A DNA stretch of 64,000 nt, from NCBI GenBank assembly GCA_010692635.1, contig JAAHGL010000022.1, positions 1 to 64,000 of the forward strand, in the 5' to 3' direction. Position numbers and translations under genes: made by a program. Of this stretch, positions 18,258 to 27,730 are shown piece by piece. The notes beneath the pieces were generated by a model. It worked only from the letters and a program-made list of their open reading frames with translations, had not been told where the DNA came from and ran no database searches. Position 1 is the stretch's first letter; each line of letters begins with the position of its first letter. This stretch comes from Symploca sp. SIO2C1. GTDB lineage: Bacteria > Cyanobacteriota > Cyanobacteriia > Cyanobacteriales > Coleofasciculaceae.

Positions 18258-20123
18258 TTATTTTCCATAAACGTCAACTTGCTTCACTAGTAACTCCGAC
18301 TTTCCAGGTTCTTCTCCATTATTAAACAGAAGATATAACTCTTGATTATCTGCTATCGGAACTATCCAAGGGTTATCATTAGTCCTAATATTTTCACCTT
18401 GCTGCAATATAGCGTGAGCCAAAACTAGATCTTTTTTCTCGGATAAGATAGAAAATGAACCACTCCCTTCTTTCAGCTCAACATCATAGTTAATATATAT
18501 AACAGACAAAGAAGAAGTATCAATAGAGCTAATTAATTGATATTCATATTTATTGAGATCACTTTGAATCAACAAATGATCTACCTCATTTTCCGTAAAA
18601 GATAGATTTGGGGAAGTAGTCGCTTTTTGCCAATCTAAAGTTTCTAAAGTATCAAAAGCTTTAACTTTGTCGGCGATAACTGATTGTTGTAGCTGCTCTG
18701 CCTTGATGTATGCCTGTCCTAATTCTGCAAGAGCCTTCACATCGTCGATAACATAATTACCTAAAATTAATAGTATAGAAGTAGTTATAGCTAGAGAAAT
18801 TATTTTTTTATATTGAGATAAAAACTGAGTATGAATAAGTTTAATCCCGCAATTCAACAAAAAGTTAAGAGTTAGAGCCAAGGCAAAAACATAACTTAAA
18901 GGAACGTAACGAATATATCGGCTTTCATAGTAGACAAGCCCCAAACTGCCTAAACAGTAGACAAGAGGTAGTGCAGTGATATAAGCAGTAGTCCATTGTT
19001 TCCACAGTACCAGAACAATTACCACTAAACACAGAAGCCAAAATCCATACTCTGTCAAAAGTGAAGCAACTATTTGAAAGTAATCTGTACCTAGGGGTGT
19101 ATGTGAAGAGTTATGATCAAACGGAATATTAGACAATCGAAACCAAATTGTTTTTAACACGTAAAGTGGGTGTTCTTTCCAAGCATTTAAATATTCTGCC
19201 TTCCAATATTGTTCTGCCTCAATAGAATGGTAAATAATTCCTTTTTTAGATAAAAGTTCCACTGCTTTGGCATCACTTACAAAATAACCATAATCGTTAG
19301 GTAATTGCCCAAGACCACACCACATTGCATACCGACCAGCATTTGACGTAAACTGCCAATAACCCCACTTTATTTTATTATAAAATCCCCATAAGAGTAA
19401 TAAACTAGAAAATCCAATACAAAGAGCACTTAATGACTTTATTCTTGAATTTTTAATGGTTACAAGAACAGTCCAAATTGATAAGGGAATAATTAATAAA
19501 ATTAAATCAGGGCGTACAAGAGTGGAAAGGCTAACCCATAATCCTAATAAAAACCACAGCCAAATTTTGTTTTGATTTTTGGAAAATAACATTAGTGCAA
19601 GCATCCAAACTATGAGGCTGGGAGATACACTTTCAGCTAAAATCATGATACTGCCAAAAGACCACAAAGGTGCTATAGCATAAATTCCTGTACAAAGTAG
19701 AGCAATACCATAGTGAACTTTAATTTGACGCAGAATATAATAAAGAGGAAAAATAGTAAAGCTATCAAAAATCGATTGAGCAATACGTAATGATTGTGGA
19801 TCATCAGCTCCTAAAAGTGTCCAAAAGGTTAAAAATAAAGAGTAGCCAGGAGGATATTTATTTGTAGACCAACTTAAATTTAATAAGTCCTCCATTCCTT
19901 GCAAATAAATTGGACTAATTCCTCCAAAATAATTGATTTTAGCCCATTCAATATAAGAATCTTCTAAACCACCATGAATGAGAAAAAATTGGTAACGAAC
20001 CCAAACCCCTAGTACTGTCACACTCAATAAAGCCACAGCTAGGAGAAAAGGGAAGCGTATTTCTGAAAGATTGGAGATAATCTTCCTTAAAAGTGGACGA
20101 TGATTTACCACAACTAAACTCAA
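18258..20123 (-). CDS. Multi-pass membrane glycosyltransferase-like protein (GT-C, PMT/ArnT type)
   Basis: The 621-aa protein has about ten to twelve hydrophobic segments in residues 20-470, followed by a soluble C-terminal domain. An acidic pair in the first external loop (LEDSYIEWAK, about 57-66) and the loop KYPPGYSLFLTFW match the dolichyl/undecaprenyl-phosphate-sugar-dependent GT-C (GT39/GT83) architecture. It probably transfers a sugar from a lipid carrier on the periplasmic face. It is the only minus-strand gene in the glycan region, transcribed divergently from the second asnB across a 110-bp gap. Confidence 0.7.
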   Translation of the reverse strand: MSLVVVNHRPLLRKIISNLSEIRFPFLLAVALLSVTVLGVWVRYQFFLIHGGLEDSYIEWAKINYFGGISPIYLQGMEDLLNLSWSTNKYPPGYSLFLTFWTLLGADDPQSLRIAQSIFDSFTIFPLYYILRQIKVHYGIALLCTGIYAIAPLWSFGSIMILAESVSPSLIVWMLALMLFSKNQNKIWLWFLLGLWVSLSTLVRPDLILLIIPLSIWTVLVTIKNSRIKSLSALCIGFSSLLLLWGFYNKIKWGYWQFTSNAGRYAMWCGLGQLPNDYGYFVSDAKAVELLSKKGIIYHSIEAEQYWKAEYLNAWKEHPLYVLKTIWFRLSNIPFDHNSSHTPLGTDYFQIVASLLTEYGFWLLCLVVIVLVLWKQWTTAYITALPLVYCLGSLGLVYYESRYIRYVPLSYVFALALTLNFLLNCGIKLIHTQFLSQYKKIISLAITTSILLILGNYVIDDVKALAELGQAYIKAEQLQQSVIADKVKAFDTLETLDWQKATTSPNLSFTENEVDHLLIQSDLNKYEYQLISSIDTSSLSVIYINYDVELKEGSGSFSILSEKKDLVLAHAILQQGENIRTNDNPWIVPIADNQELYLLFNNGEEPGKSELLVKQVDVYGK

Positions 20124-20233
20124 TGATTTTTTACTTGATTCATGATGGCGTATGGATTATACTGCAATCTTGAGTGTAAGACAACATAGTATTTTTTTTC
20201 AGTAAGATACTGTTATATTAAGGAGCTTTGGTA

Positions 20234-22132
20234 ATGTGTGGGATTTGCGGTCTTATCTATTCTGAGTTGGAACGACCCGTCGATCCTAAATTAGTTCATA
20301 CAATGACAACGGCTATTACCCATCGAGGACCTGATGAAGAAGGGTATTATATCAAAGCTAATCTTGGTTTAGGTTCCCGTCGCCTCTCAATTATCGATCT
20401 TGAAGGAGGCAAACAACCTATCTACAATGAAGATAGAACAGTTTGTGTTGTTTTCAATGGTGAACTTTATAACTATCGAGAGCTAACTCATTCTTTAACT
20501 CGTTTGGGACATAATTTTTACAGTTCAACAGACACAGAAGTCCTAGTGCATGCTTATGAAGAATTTGGACTAGAGTTTCTTGAATATTTGAATGGGATGT
20601 TTGCTTTTGCTTTGTGGGATGAAAGAAAGCAAACCCTTGTCTTAGGTCGCGATCGCATGGGAATTAAGCCACTGTATTACACGACTTATGATGATGCTTT
20701 AATTTTTGGTTCTGAACTAAAAACCATTTTAAGCTATCCGAATATTCCCAGAAATATAGATTTAGTTGCACTAAATGAATACCTAAGTTTTGAATATATT
20801 CCTACTCCTCGAACTATATTTCAAAATATATTCAAGCTACCTCCTGGTCATGCTTTAAGCTTTTCATGTGGACAGATTAAAACCTGGAAGTACTGGGATG
20901 TTAACCTAATACGCAGTGAACAGATAAAACCCAAAACAGTTAAAGAATATGAAACAGAACTTTTAATTATTCTGAAAAAAGTAGTCCAAAAAGAAATGGT
21001 CAGTGATGTTCCCATTGGCGTGTTTTTAAGTGGAGGTATTGATTCAAGTGCTGTAGCAGCTTTAATGTCAGAAATATCTCCCGGTAATGTTAAAAGCTTC
21101 TCTATTCGTTTTGACGATCCCTCCTTTGATGAATCTACTTACGCTCATCAAGTTGCCCGCTATCTACAGACTGAACATTATGAGCTTACTCTAACTCCTC
21201 AAATAGTTTTAGAACTCGTCCCTCAAATTCCTAACTTTTTAGATGAACCATTAGGAGATTCTTCATTCATTCCAACTTTCCTACTTTCTCAGTTTACTAG
21301 CCATCATGTAAAAGTTGCATTAGGTGGTGACGGAGGTGATGAGCTATTTGCCGGATATTCTACCTTACAAGCTCATCGGCTTGTTGAGTACTATGAAGCA
21401 TTACTACCAGGATTTATTCGGCATCAAATCATTCCTTACTTGGTTGATCAAATGCCAGTTTCTTTTGATAATATCAGCCTTGACTTTAAAATTCGTCGAT
21501 TTATTTCAGGTCGAGGACTACCGCTAATGATTCGCCATAATCAATGGCTAGGCTCCTTTACAGTATCCCAAAAGAAAGAGCTGTTGCAAAGTTGGACACA
21601 ATTTCTTGAAAAAGATACTTATGATACTGCTTATGGACATCAACAAAAATCTCAGGCTAAAGAAGCAATTAATCAACTATTATATTGTGATTTAAAGATG
21701 TATTTAGAAGGAGATATATTACCGAAGGTTGACCGTGCAAGTATGGCAAATTCGTTAGAAGTTAGAGTTCCTTTATTAAATCATACTCTAGTAGATTATG
21801 TTGCACAGATTCCTCACAATATGAAATTACATGGTTTAACAACAAAATATATATTACGCAGAGCTATGCGACAGTCAATTCCTCAAGAAATTATTAAAAG
21901 AAAGAAAAAAGGATTTAATATGCCTGTTGCTAAATGGTTCACTGGTGAGCTTCGTCCACTACTCCAAGATATGCTGTCTAAGACGCGATTAAGTAAAGAA
22001 GGTTTTTTCAATCCTATATATGTAGACAAACTACTACAAGACCATATGCAAGGAAGACAAGATCATCGTAAATTGCTATGGACTTTACTAGTATTTGAGC
22101 TATGGTATGAGCGCTGGGTAGAGAAAAATTAA
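20234..22132 (+). CDS. asnB: Asparagine synthase (glutamine-hydrolysing) family amidotransferase, second copy
   Basis: The start is the ATG at 20234, giving MCGICGLIY with Cys2 as nucleophile and AAGGAGC about 8 nt upstream; a TTG two codons earlier would block the catalytic Cys. The 632-aa enzyme has a glutaminase domain (about 1-210), the PP-loop FLSGGIDSS (about 257-265), ALGGDGGDELFAGY and a C-terminal RKKKGFNMP. Its divergence from the 14931 copy suggests a different substrate. It is followed by two methyltransferase genes. Confidence 0.9.
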   Translation: MCGICGLIYSELERPVDPKLVHTMTTAITHRGPDEEGYYIKANLGLGSRRLSIIDLEGGKQPIYNEDRTVCVVFNGELYNYRELTHSLTRLGHNFYSSTDTEVLVHAYEEFGLEFLEYLNGMFAFALWDERKQTLVLGRDRMGIKPLYYTTYDDALIFGSELKTILSYPNIPRNIDLVALNEYLSFEYIPTPRTIFQNIFKLPPGHALSFSCGQIKTWKYWDVNLIRSEQIKPKTVKEYETELLIILKKVVQKEMVSDVPIGVFLSGGIDSSAVAALMSEISPGNVKSFSIRFDDPSFDESTYAHQVARYLQTEHYELTLTPQIVLELVPQIPNFLDEPLGDSSFIPTFLLSQFTSHHVKVALGGDGGDELFAGYSTLQAHRLVEYYEALLPGFIRHQIIPYLVDQMPVSFDNISLDFKIRRFISGRGLPLMIRHNQWLGSFTVSQKKELLQSWTQFLEKDTYDTAYGHQQKSQAKEAINQLLYCDLKMYLEGDILPKVDRASMANSLEVRVPLLNHTLVDYVAQIPHNMKLHGLTTKYILRRAMRQSIPQEIIKRKKKGFNMPVAKWFTGELRPLLQDMLSKTRLSKEGFFNPIYVDKLLQDHMQGRQDHRKLLWTLLVFELWYERWVEKN

Positions 22133-22167
22133 TCAAAAATTTAATTAGTAATCAGTGAGGTAAATTT

Positions 22168-22926
22168 ATGACCTTTAATAAAGCCGACTTGCAGAAAGAA
22201 CACTATGAAAAGATTTATGAAGATTATGACAAGAGCTACTATGATGCACCATCAATGGCATTTCGCCAAAAGTTTGTCTACGATATCATGTTTCAAGACT
22301 TAGATCTCAATAACAAAAATGTTGCTGATTTAGCCTCAGGTAGTGGATTCAACTCTTTAGCTGTAATGGAACGCTATCCAAAAGCTAGGCTAACTGGTTT
22401 TGACATTTCTTCTAAAGCTTGTAGAGGCTATCGACAAAATACTGGTTGTGATGCCTATGAAATTGATCTAACTAAATCAATTGATATTAGTCAGACTTTT
22501 GACATAGCAATGATCTTTGGTGGTATTCATCATTGTGTTTATGACTTAGATAGTACCTTTCGGAATATTGCATCAATCCTTAAACCTGGAGGAGTACTAC
22601 TGATGTGGGAACCTAACAAGGAATGCTTCTTAGATAAAATACGAAGTTTTTGGTATCAAGCAGATAAATATTTTGAAGCTGATACAGAAGATTCTCTAGT
22701 TCATCAAGAACTCTTAAATTTAGCATCGAATTATTACTCTAGTATGGATGTTCATTATATGGGAGGTCCGGCTTATTTTTTAATTTTGAATAGCTTAGTT
22801 TTCAGGATTCCAATTGCAATTAAGCCAATAATTGCTCCACCCTTATTTCTAGCAGAACAGGTATATAACAAATTACCACATAAAATTTGGTTTCCTTACT
22901 TTATTGCTCGTTGGTCTAAAAAATAG
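22168..22926 (+). CDS. SAM-dependent methyltransferase (class I)
   Basis: ATG start at 22168 with GAGG about 8 nt upstream. The 252-aa protein carries NVADLASGSGFNSLA (motif I, about 50-64), LTGFDISSKA, FDIAMIFGGIHHCVYD and LKPGGVLLMWEP. The C-terminus has hydrophobic stretches near 205-245 that could associate with a membrane. It lies 35 bp after the second asnB, probably in the same transcription unit. Confidence 0.8.
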   Translation: MTFNKADLQKEHYEKIYEDYDKSYYDAPSMAFRQKFVYDIMFQDLDLNNKNVADLASGSGFNSLAVMERYPKARLTGFDISSKACRGYRQNTGCDAYEIDLTKSIDISQTFDIAMIFGGIHHCVYDLDSTFRNIASILKPGGVLLMWEPNKECFLDKIRSFWYQADKYFEADTEDSLVHQELLNLASNYYSSMDVHYMGGPAYFLILNSLVFRIPIAIKPIIAPPLFLAEQVYNKLPHKIWFPYFIARWSKK

Positions 22927-22998
22927 TTAATACATACTTGACGATTGACTTATGTCGTGGCAATATGAAGCGCTAATCTAGTTAAATATTTGCAACAT

Positions 22999-23808
22999 AT
23001 GACTAACAACATTGGAATAGAAACTATCCAAGATTTTGGAGAACAATTTACAGCCTATTCAGAGATTTCCGGTTATTTTGCCAGTATTGAAATTCTCCAA
23101 GATGTCCTCGGTCCTTTGATGGAGGTATCAGATTTTCGCGATAGATCTGTAGTTGATTTAGGTTCAGGAAGTGGTAGATGGGTTAAAATTTTTAATCAAT
23201 TAGGAGCTAGACAAATCACAGTTATTGAACCCTCAAATGCTATTGAAGTCTGTAAAAAAAATAATGCTGCTTTAGATAATGTCATTTATTACCAAACAAC
23301 AGGAGACAAAATTCCTGATGGTATTTACGATATAGTTTATTCCTTTGGTGTTATTCATCATATTCCCGAACCAGATCCAGTAATGTCACGCATTTTTGAA
23401 GTTTTATCTCCAGGAGGAAAAGCAGTAATCTGGATTTATGGATGGGAAAATAATGAATTGTATTTAGCCTTAATCAATTTTTTACGGATTATTACAGTGA
23501 ATATATCTCACAATAATCTTGATAAAATATCTGCATTAATGGTGAAGTTAGTACGTTTTTATAGTCGTTTAACACAATACTTTCCCTTGCCATTAAAAGA
23601 TTATATGCAAACAGTAATTGACAAACTTAAAGACTACGATGTAAAGCATATAATCTACGATCAACTTAATCCTCATTATGCTAAATATTATCGCCGTCAG
23701 GAAGCTATAGATTTGTTAGAAAAGGTGGGCTTTGAAAACATAAAAGCTTACCATAAAAATAATTATAGTTGGACTATTTTGGGAGAGAAACCCAAATTGA
23801 AAAAATAA
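22999..23808 (+). CDS. SAM-dependent methyltransferase (class I)
   Basis: The start is taken as the ATG at 22999 (MTNNIGIETIQDFGEQF); an in-frame TTG lies three codons earlier. The 269-aa protein shows SVVDLGSGSGRWVKIF (motif I), ITVIEPSNAIE, YDIVYSFGVIHHIPEPDPV and LSPGGKAVIWIYG. The opening GxQF/TxYxE segment is common in methyltransferases acting on glycans. It is the last gene of the glycan region. Confidence 0.8.
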   Translation: MTNNIGIETIQDFGEQFTAYSEISGYFASIEILQDVLGPLMEVSDFRDRSVVDLGSGSGRWVKIFNQLGARQITVIEPSNAIEVCKKNNAALDNVIYYQTTGDKIPDGIYDIVYSFGVIHHIPEPDPVMSRIFEVLSPGGKAVIWIYGWENNELYLALINFLRIITVNISHNNLDKISALMVKLVRFYSRLTQYFPLPLKDYMQTVIDKLKDYDVKHIIYDQLNPHYAKYYRRQEAIDLLEKVGFENIKAYHKNNYSWTILGEKPKLKK

Positions 23809-23926
23809 TTTCGATTATTAGGTTAAACATTAGCATGAGGAATGAATAATTTGTAGTATAATCATACCTACAAAATAACCCTTTCTGTGGTTTAATTTTG
23901 GTGCTGCTGGTAAGCGATCACTTGTC

Positions 23927-25171
23927 ATGTCAAACTCATCTCCTCCCGAACCACCATCATCTCGCAGAAAAATTCTGAACAAGGATGAGTGGATTGCGAT
24001 TATTGTCGCCTTCACGACAATTGCCTTCATCTTCTCCTGGGTGCTGGGTAGAAAGAATGGGGGATTCAACTTAAAAGACTCTCAGTTTACCCTAAATTTG
24101 CCCAAGCCAGCTTCTGTACCCACAGCTACTGACGAGCAGATAGCATCACCTCCAACCATCCCTGGTTTGGATGGTGATAGTGAGCAGTTACCATCGTCTC
24201 AAGCAATTCCTGGTTTGGATGGTGATAGTGAGCAGTTACGCTCGTCTCAAGCAATTCCTGGTTTGGATGGTGATAGTGAGCAGTTACGCTCGTCTCAAGC
24301 AATTCTTGGTTTGGATAGTGATAGCCAACAGCTGGATGGTGAGCAGTTAGATAGTGAGCAATCGCCATCATCTCAAGCAACTGGTAGTCCAGATGATGAC
24401 ATGAAAGAGTTGCCATCCTCAGCAATAACTTCGAGTATCACTTCACAAGAATCTAGACTTTCGAGTGAAGAGGAAACGGCATCTCCTGAATCTACTACAG
24501 AATCCCCTGCCGCGATCGCACCGACAACATCGCCTACTACTAGCCCAACTCCCCTAGGAGAACCGATTGAGTTCTCTGATGTTCCTGAAGAGCACTGGGC
24601 AAATCGTTTTATTCTGGTTCTCTCTGCACAGCAGATTATCGCTGGTTTCCCTGGTGGTAAATTTCTCCCGAATAAACCAGTGACACGAGCAGAGTTAGCA
24701 GCTCTCATCCAAAACGTATTTGAGAAAGACAATACTAAGGACGCGATCGCTTTTAATGATATACCAGCCGACTACTGGGCAAATCCCGCGATCGATGAAG
24801 CTGTTAAAACTGGGTTTATGAAGGGGTATCCAGGAGAAATCTTCCGTCCTAGTGAGAAAGTCCCTCGTGTGCAAGTTTTAGTTGCTCTAGCTAGTGGACT
24901 AGATACTACCCCTCCATCTACACCAGACAAAACTGTAGATATCTACCAAGATAAAGAGCAGATACCTAAATGGGCAATAGAGAAAGTGGCAACTGCCACT
25001 GAATCAGGTTTGGTTGTGAACTATCCGGAACCGGAATTGTTGAATCCTAATAAACCAGCTACTCGGGCCGAAGTAGCTGCTATGATTTATCAAGCTTTGG
25101 TTATTTCCGGACAAGCAGAAGAGTTCTCTTCTGAATATATTATTCCTCCTACTACCCAAAATTCTCCCTGA
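23927..25171 (+). CDS. SLH-domain protein with N-terminal membrane anchor
   Basis: The 414-aa protein has a short cytoplasmic head, one membrane helix (about 22-41: EWIAIIVAFTTIAFIFSWVLG), a Ser/Gln/Asp-rich low-complexity linker (about 65-205) with 16-residue repeats, then three SLH domains (about 218-270, 283-335, 345-405), each with the WAxxAI and TRAE-type core. SLH domains bind secondary cell-wall polymer, so it probably ties the inner membrane to the peptidoglycan layer. The downstream gene is convergent. Confidence 0.88.
   Translation: MSNSSPPEPPSSRRKILNKDEWIAIIVAFTTIAFIFSWVLGRKNGGFNLKDSQFTLNLPKPASVPTATDEQIASPPTIPGLDGDSEQLPSSQAIPGLDGDSEQLRSSQAIPGLDGDSEQLRSSQAILGLDSDSQQLDGEQLDSEQSPSSQATGSPDDDMKELPSSAITSSITSQESRLSSEEETASPESTTESPAAIAPTTSPTTSPTPLGEPIEFSDVPEEHWANRFILVLSAQQIIAGFPGGKFLPNKPVTRAELAALIQNVFEKDNTKDAIAFNDIPADYWANPAIDEAVKTGFMKGYPGEIFRPSEKVPRVQVLVALASGLDTTPPSTPDKTVDIYQDKEQIPKWAIEKVATATESGLVVNYPEPELLNPNKPATRAEVAAMIYQALVISGQAEEFSSEYIIPPTTQNSP
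24159..24350 (+). repeat. 48-bp tandem repeats in the SLH-protein linker
   Basis: Three near-identical 48-bp units and a degenerate fourth encode 16-residue units of the type IPGLDGDSEQL(P/R)SSQA. Copy 2 and copy 3 are almost identical in DNA, implying recent expansion. Confidence 0.9.
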
Positions 25172-25253
25172 GGTCGAGAGATATCCCTCTGCTGTAACTT
25201 TCCGAAATTCTGACGAAATTAGGTCATTACAGCCAACGAAACCTAATATTGCA

Positions 25254-26783
25254 TCAATGAATATCGGTCGGATAATCTGTATGAACTGCTTCCAACTTCA
25301 TCAGAATCCTCGGTTTTAGTTTCTCAAACTCTTTCTTCAGAATCTTTTTACTCGCCTGTGGTTGGGAAGTTGAAACTATTGTCTGACTAGTATTTGCCCA
25401 GTCGGTCAACATTTTGCACTGGTTAGGAGCAATGGTTGCAGTCATGACATTAGCACAGTGTTGTGGTTCTGAGAGGGCAAAGAACAAGATGCGGTAACAT
25501 CCAGCTTCTCCCAAAAGCCTAGTTACTTTCTGACCTAGAGTTGTTTTGAGATCCAGGTAGCAAGGAAGCCAACGCGCACCATATTCCTGGTTATGCAAGG
25601 CAGTAATCCATAGCACCATGGGATGGGGTGAAGTCAAAAACAGGAAGTAGTTGTAGCGCATACTAACCAAACGGTTCTGAATATCCTGCTTTGATAACAT
25701 AACCCAGAGGGTACCTAAAGCTTCTCGACTCGTGTGAATGATATGGGGAAAAACAATTTTTGATAGGGGTTTATCCTTAGGCCAGGAAGCGCGGCGACAA
25801 ATTTCATCTGCTGTGGGAGCACGCCTCGATTTCGGTTCTAATTGTACCAGTCCATGATTAGCTCGACCCAAGTTGCTACCTACAGGTCGCCCCTCTCCCA
25901 ATTCCTGCTCTAAAGGTTCTAATGTCTTCAGTATTTCTCCAGCACTTTGAGGACGATCGCCAGGCTCTTTTGCCATGCATTGCATGACGAGCTCCTCTAA
26001 CGCCTTCGGTAATTTCAAGTCTGGGTTAATCGAGTGGAAGGATTTAGGGGAGACATAGTGATGAGCTTTGTACCAACCGCCGAAGGAACGGGTTTCTGAC
26101 AAAATAGGCATTTCGCCACTCAACATCTCAAACATCATCACACCGAAGCTGTAGATGTCAGAGCGTCGATCAAGTTCTTTTCCTTCCATCTGTTCTGGGG
26201 AACAATAAGCGAGAGTGCCCATAAAAGACTGAGTTTGAGCAACGTCAGACTGGAGGAGCTTGGCAATCCCAAAGTCAAGAATTTTGACCAATTCACCGAA
26301 AGAGGTATCTTGAATGATCAAAATATTACTGGGTTTAATATCTCGATGAATTATTGGGCAGAGTTCACCTTTAACTAGGATGCCTTTGTGAGCACATTGC
26401 AGTCCTAGACAGATTTGGCGCGTTATATTGAAAAACCTAGTTAAACTGAGGTGCTGTGGTCGAATGAGGTCGCTTAAACTCTCTCCTTCTAAGTATTCCA
26501 TAACATAGAAGGAAACGTCGTTTTCATCTGCGCCAAAGTCCCTAACTCGTACAATGTGATTACTTTTTTCACCAAGTAAGGCACAGATGGTTGCTTCCCG
26601 CTCAAAGCGCTCGCGCATTCTCTGATTGAGCAATGTCTGGGCAATAAACTTGACGGCAACAATCACCTCTCCCAGTAGCATATCTTTGGCTTGATACACC
26701 CGACCCATAGCACCTTGACCTATCAACTTTACGAGTTGATAGCGATTGGCGAGTAAGCGACCAATATAAGGGTCAGTCGTCAT
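25254..26783 (-). CDS. Serine/threonine protein kinase (Hanks type)
   Basis: The 509-aa protein has a complete kinase domain in residues 14-290: glycine loop IGQGAMGRVY (21-30), Lys45 in VAVKF, Glu62 in the C-helix, catalytic HRDIKPSN (146-153), DFG at 170-172 and a YSFGVMMFEML helix. There is no membrane segment after the kinase. The C-terminal ~190 residues form a conserved-looking but unnamed domain, rich in Trp and aromatic residues. Substrates are not evident from neighbours. Confidence 0.92.
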   Translation of the reverse strand: MTTDPYIGRLLANRYQLVKLIGQGAMGRVYQAKDMLLGEVIVAVKFIAQTLLNQRMRERFEREATICALLGEKSNHIVRVRDFGADENDVSFYVMEYLEGESLSDLIRPQHLSLTRFFNITRQICLGLQCAHKGILVKGELCPIIHRDIKPSNILIIQDTSFGELVKILDFGIAKLLQSDVAQTQSFMGTLAYCSPEQMEGKELDRRSDIYSFGVMMFEMLSGEMPILSETRSFGGWYKAHHYVSPKSFHSINPDLKLPKALEELVMQCMAKEPGDRPQSAGEILKTLEPLEQELGEGRPVGSNLGRANHGLVQLEPKSRRAPTADEICRRASWPKDKPLSKIVFPHIIHTSREALGTLWVMLSKQDIQNRLVSMRYNYFLFLTSPHPMVLWITALHNQEYGARWLPCYLDLKTTLGQKVTRLLGEAGCYRILFFALSEPQHCANVMTATIAPNQCKMLTDWANTSQTIVSTSQPQASKKILKKEFEKLKPRILMKLEAVHTDYPTDIH

Positions 26784-27114
26784 GATGAATGTTCTACCAG
26801 CTTGGAGCAGTTGTGGGATATACCTAGTTATCAGTTTCGCTTATAGTGCCGTTTGGGTAGTGAGCTACAAAAAAACTTAACTTTAATTACCTAGCATTTG
26901 TTTCTGTCCTCATTTAAGCCGTTTTTCCAGAATCATACTGCCTCTTTTAGAGTTAATTTGCCAATAAAATCAACCGAAATTGTACTGCTAATATTATAAC
27001 GATGTAAACAACTCTCTATTTTCAGCCATTATAGGAGTTTGTAAAATAGAGCTAGTCAATTGAGTTAACTCACCCAAATATCTAAATTCAAGCATAATAT
27101 TTTTAAACATAATT
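26784..27114. other. Intergenic region, no gene seen
   Basis: AT-rich spacer of 331 bp between two minus-strand genes. I see no ORF with a supported start, no repeat family and no clear hairpin. It probably holds the kinase promoter and the end of the kinase-upstream spacer. Confidence 0.5.
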
Positions 27115-27567
27115 TTATTGTGTTTGGCGCTCTAGAGTTGCCTCCATTGTGCTAGTGAGGTAGTGACCGGCCATGATGCTACTAGTCAGGTAATAAGTGT
27201 TATCATCAAGTTTGTGACGTGTCTCAAAGCCACTGCGTCGTTGGCGATCGCCTAAAACCCAGTAGCGTTGAATAATTGATTCTGGAGTTACCCAACCTTC
27301 ACCCTCAACACGACCTAAAACACTGTGCTGTAAAACAAAAGTGTATTGTCGCTCTCCAATATCAAGATGACCCCGATATTGAAAAGAAATATCATCACGC
27401 TCACTTTTAGGGAATACCAACTTTGTGACCATCGTGAACCAGTTGTCTTGACCCCAGGCAATAATTGTTTTACCTCTAACTATAATTGGCATCCCATTTC
27501 TCTCTAGCCAACTTCCCTGGAGTGTCCAGCGTCCTGCCTCCATTAAAAAGGTATGATGATCAGCCAC
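27115..27567 (-). CDS. Conserved hypothetical protein (150 aa)
   Basis: The protein starts MADHHTFLMEAGRWTLQGSWLE and is rich in Trp and beta-strand-like segments (IIVRGKTIIAWG, YTFVLQHSVLGRVEGEGWV). It has no signal peptide, membrane helix or known catalytic motif that I can identify. It resembles small lipocalin-like or DUF-type cyanobacterial proteins, but I cannot name a family. It is a single gene between the kinase and anmK. Confidence 0.65.
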   Translation of the reverse strand: MADHHTFLMEAGRWTLQGSWLERNGMPIIVRGKTIIAWGQDNWFTMVTKLVFPKSERDDISFQYRGHLDIGERQYTFVLQHSVLGRVEGEGWVTPESIIQRYWVLGDRQRRSGFETRHKLDDNTYYLTSSIMAGHYLTSTMEATLERQTQ

Positions 27568-27730
27568 AGTGTTACCCTTCGCCTATTATCTAACATTCTT
27601 TCATTGTCCTCACTAAAGGTTAGTAATTAGCATAGCTACACCGAATACCAAACTGGTCTAGATGAGGAAAAAATAAGTTAAGTTTACGTATAAGTATAAC
27701 CGGAGTATTACAGAGTACCAGTAAGTTACT

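Noticed and set aside
24126-24732. Minus-strand ORFs opposite the SLH gene
   Set aside because: They are antisense of its 48-bp repeats, without start sites or recognisable domains.
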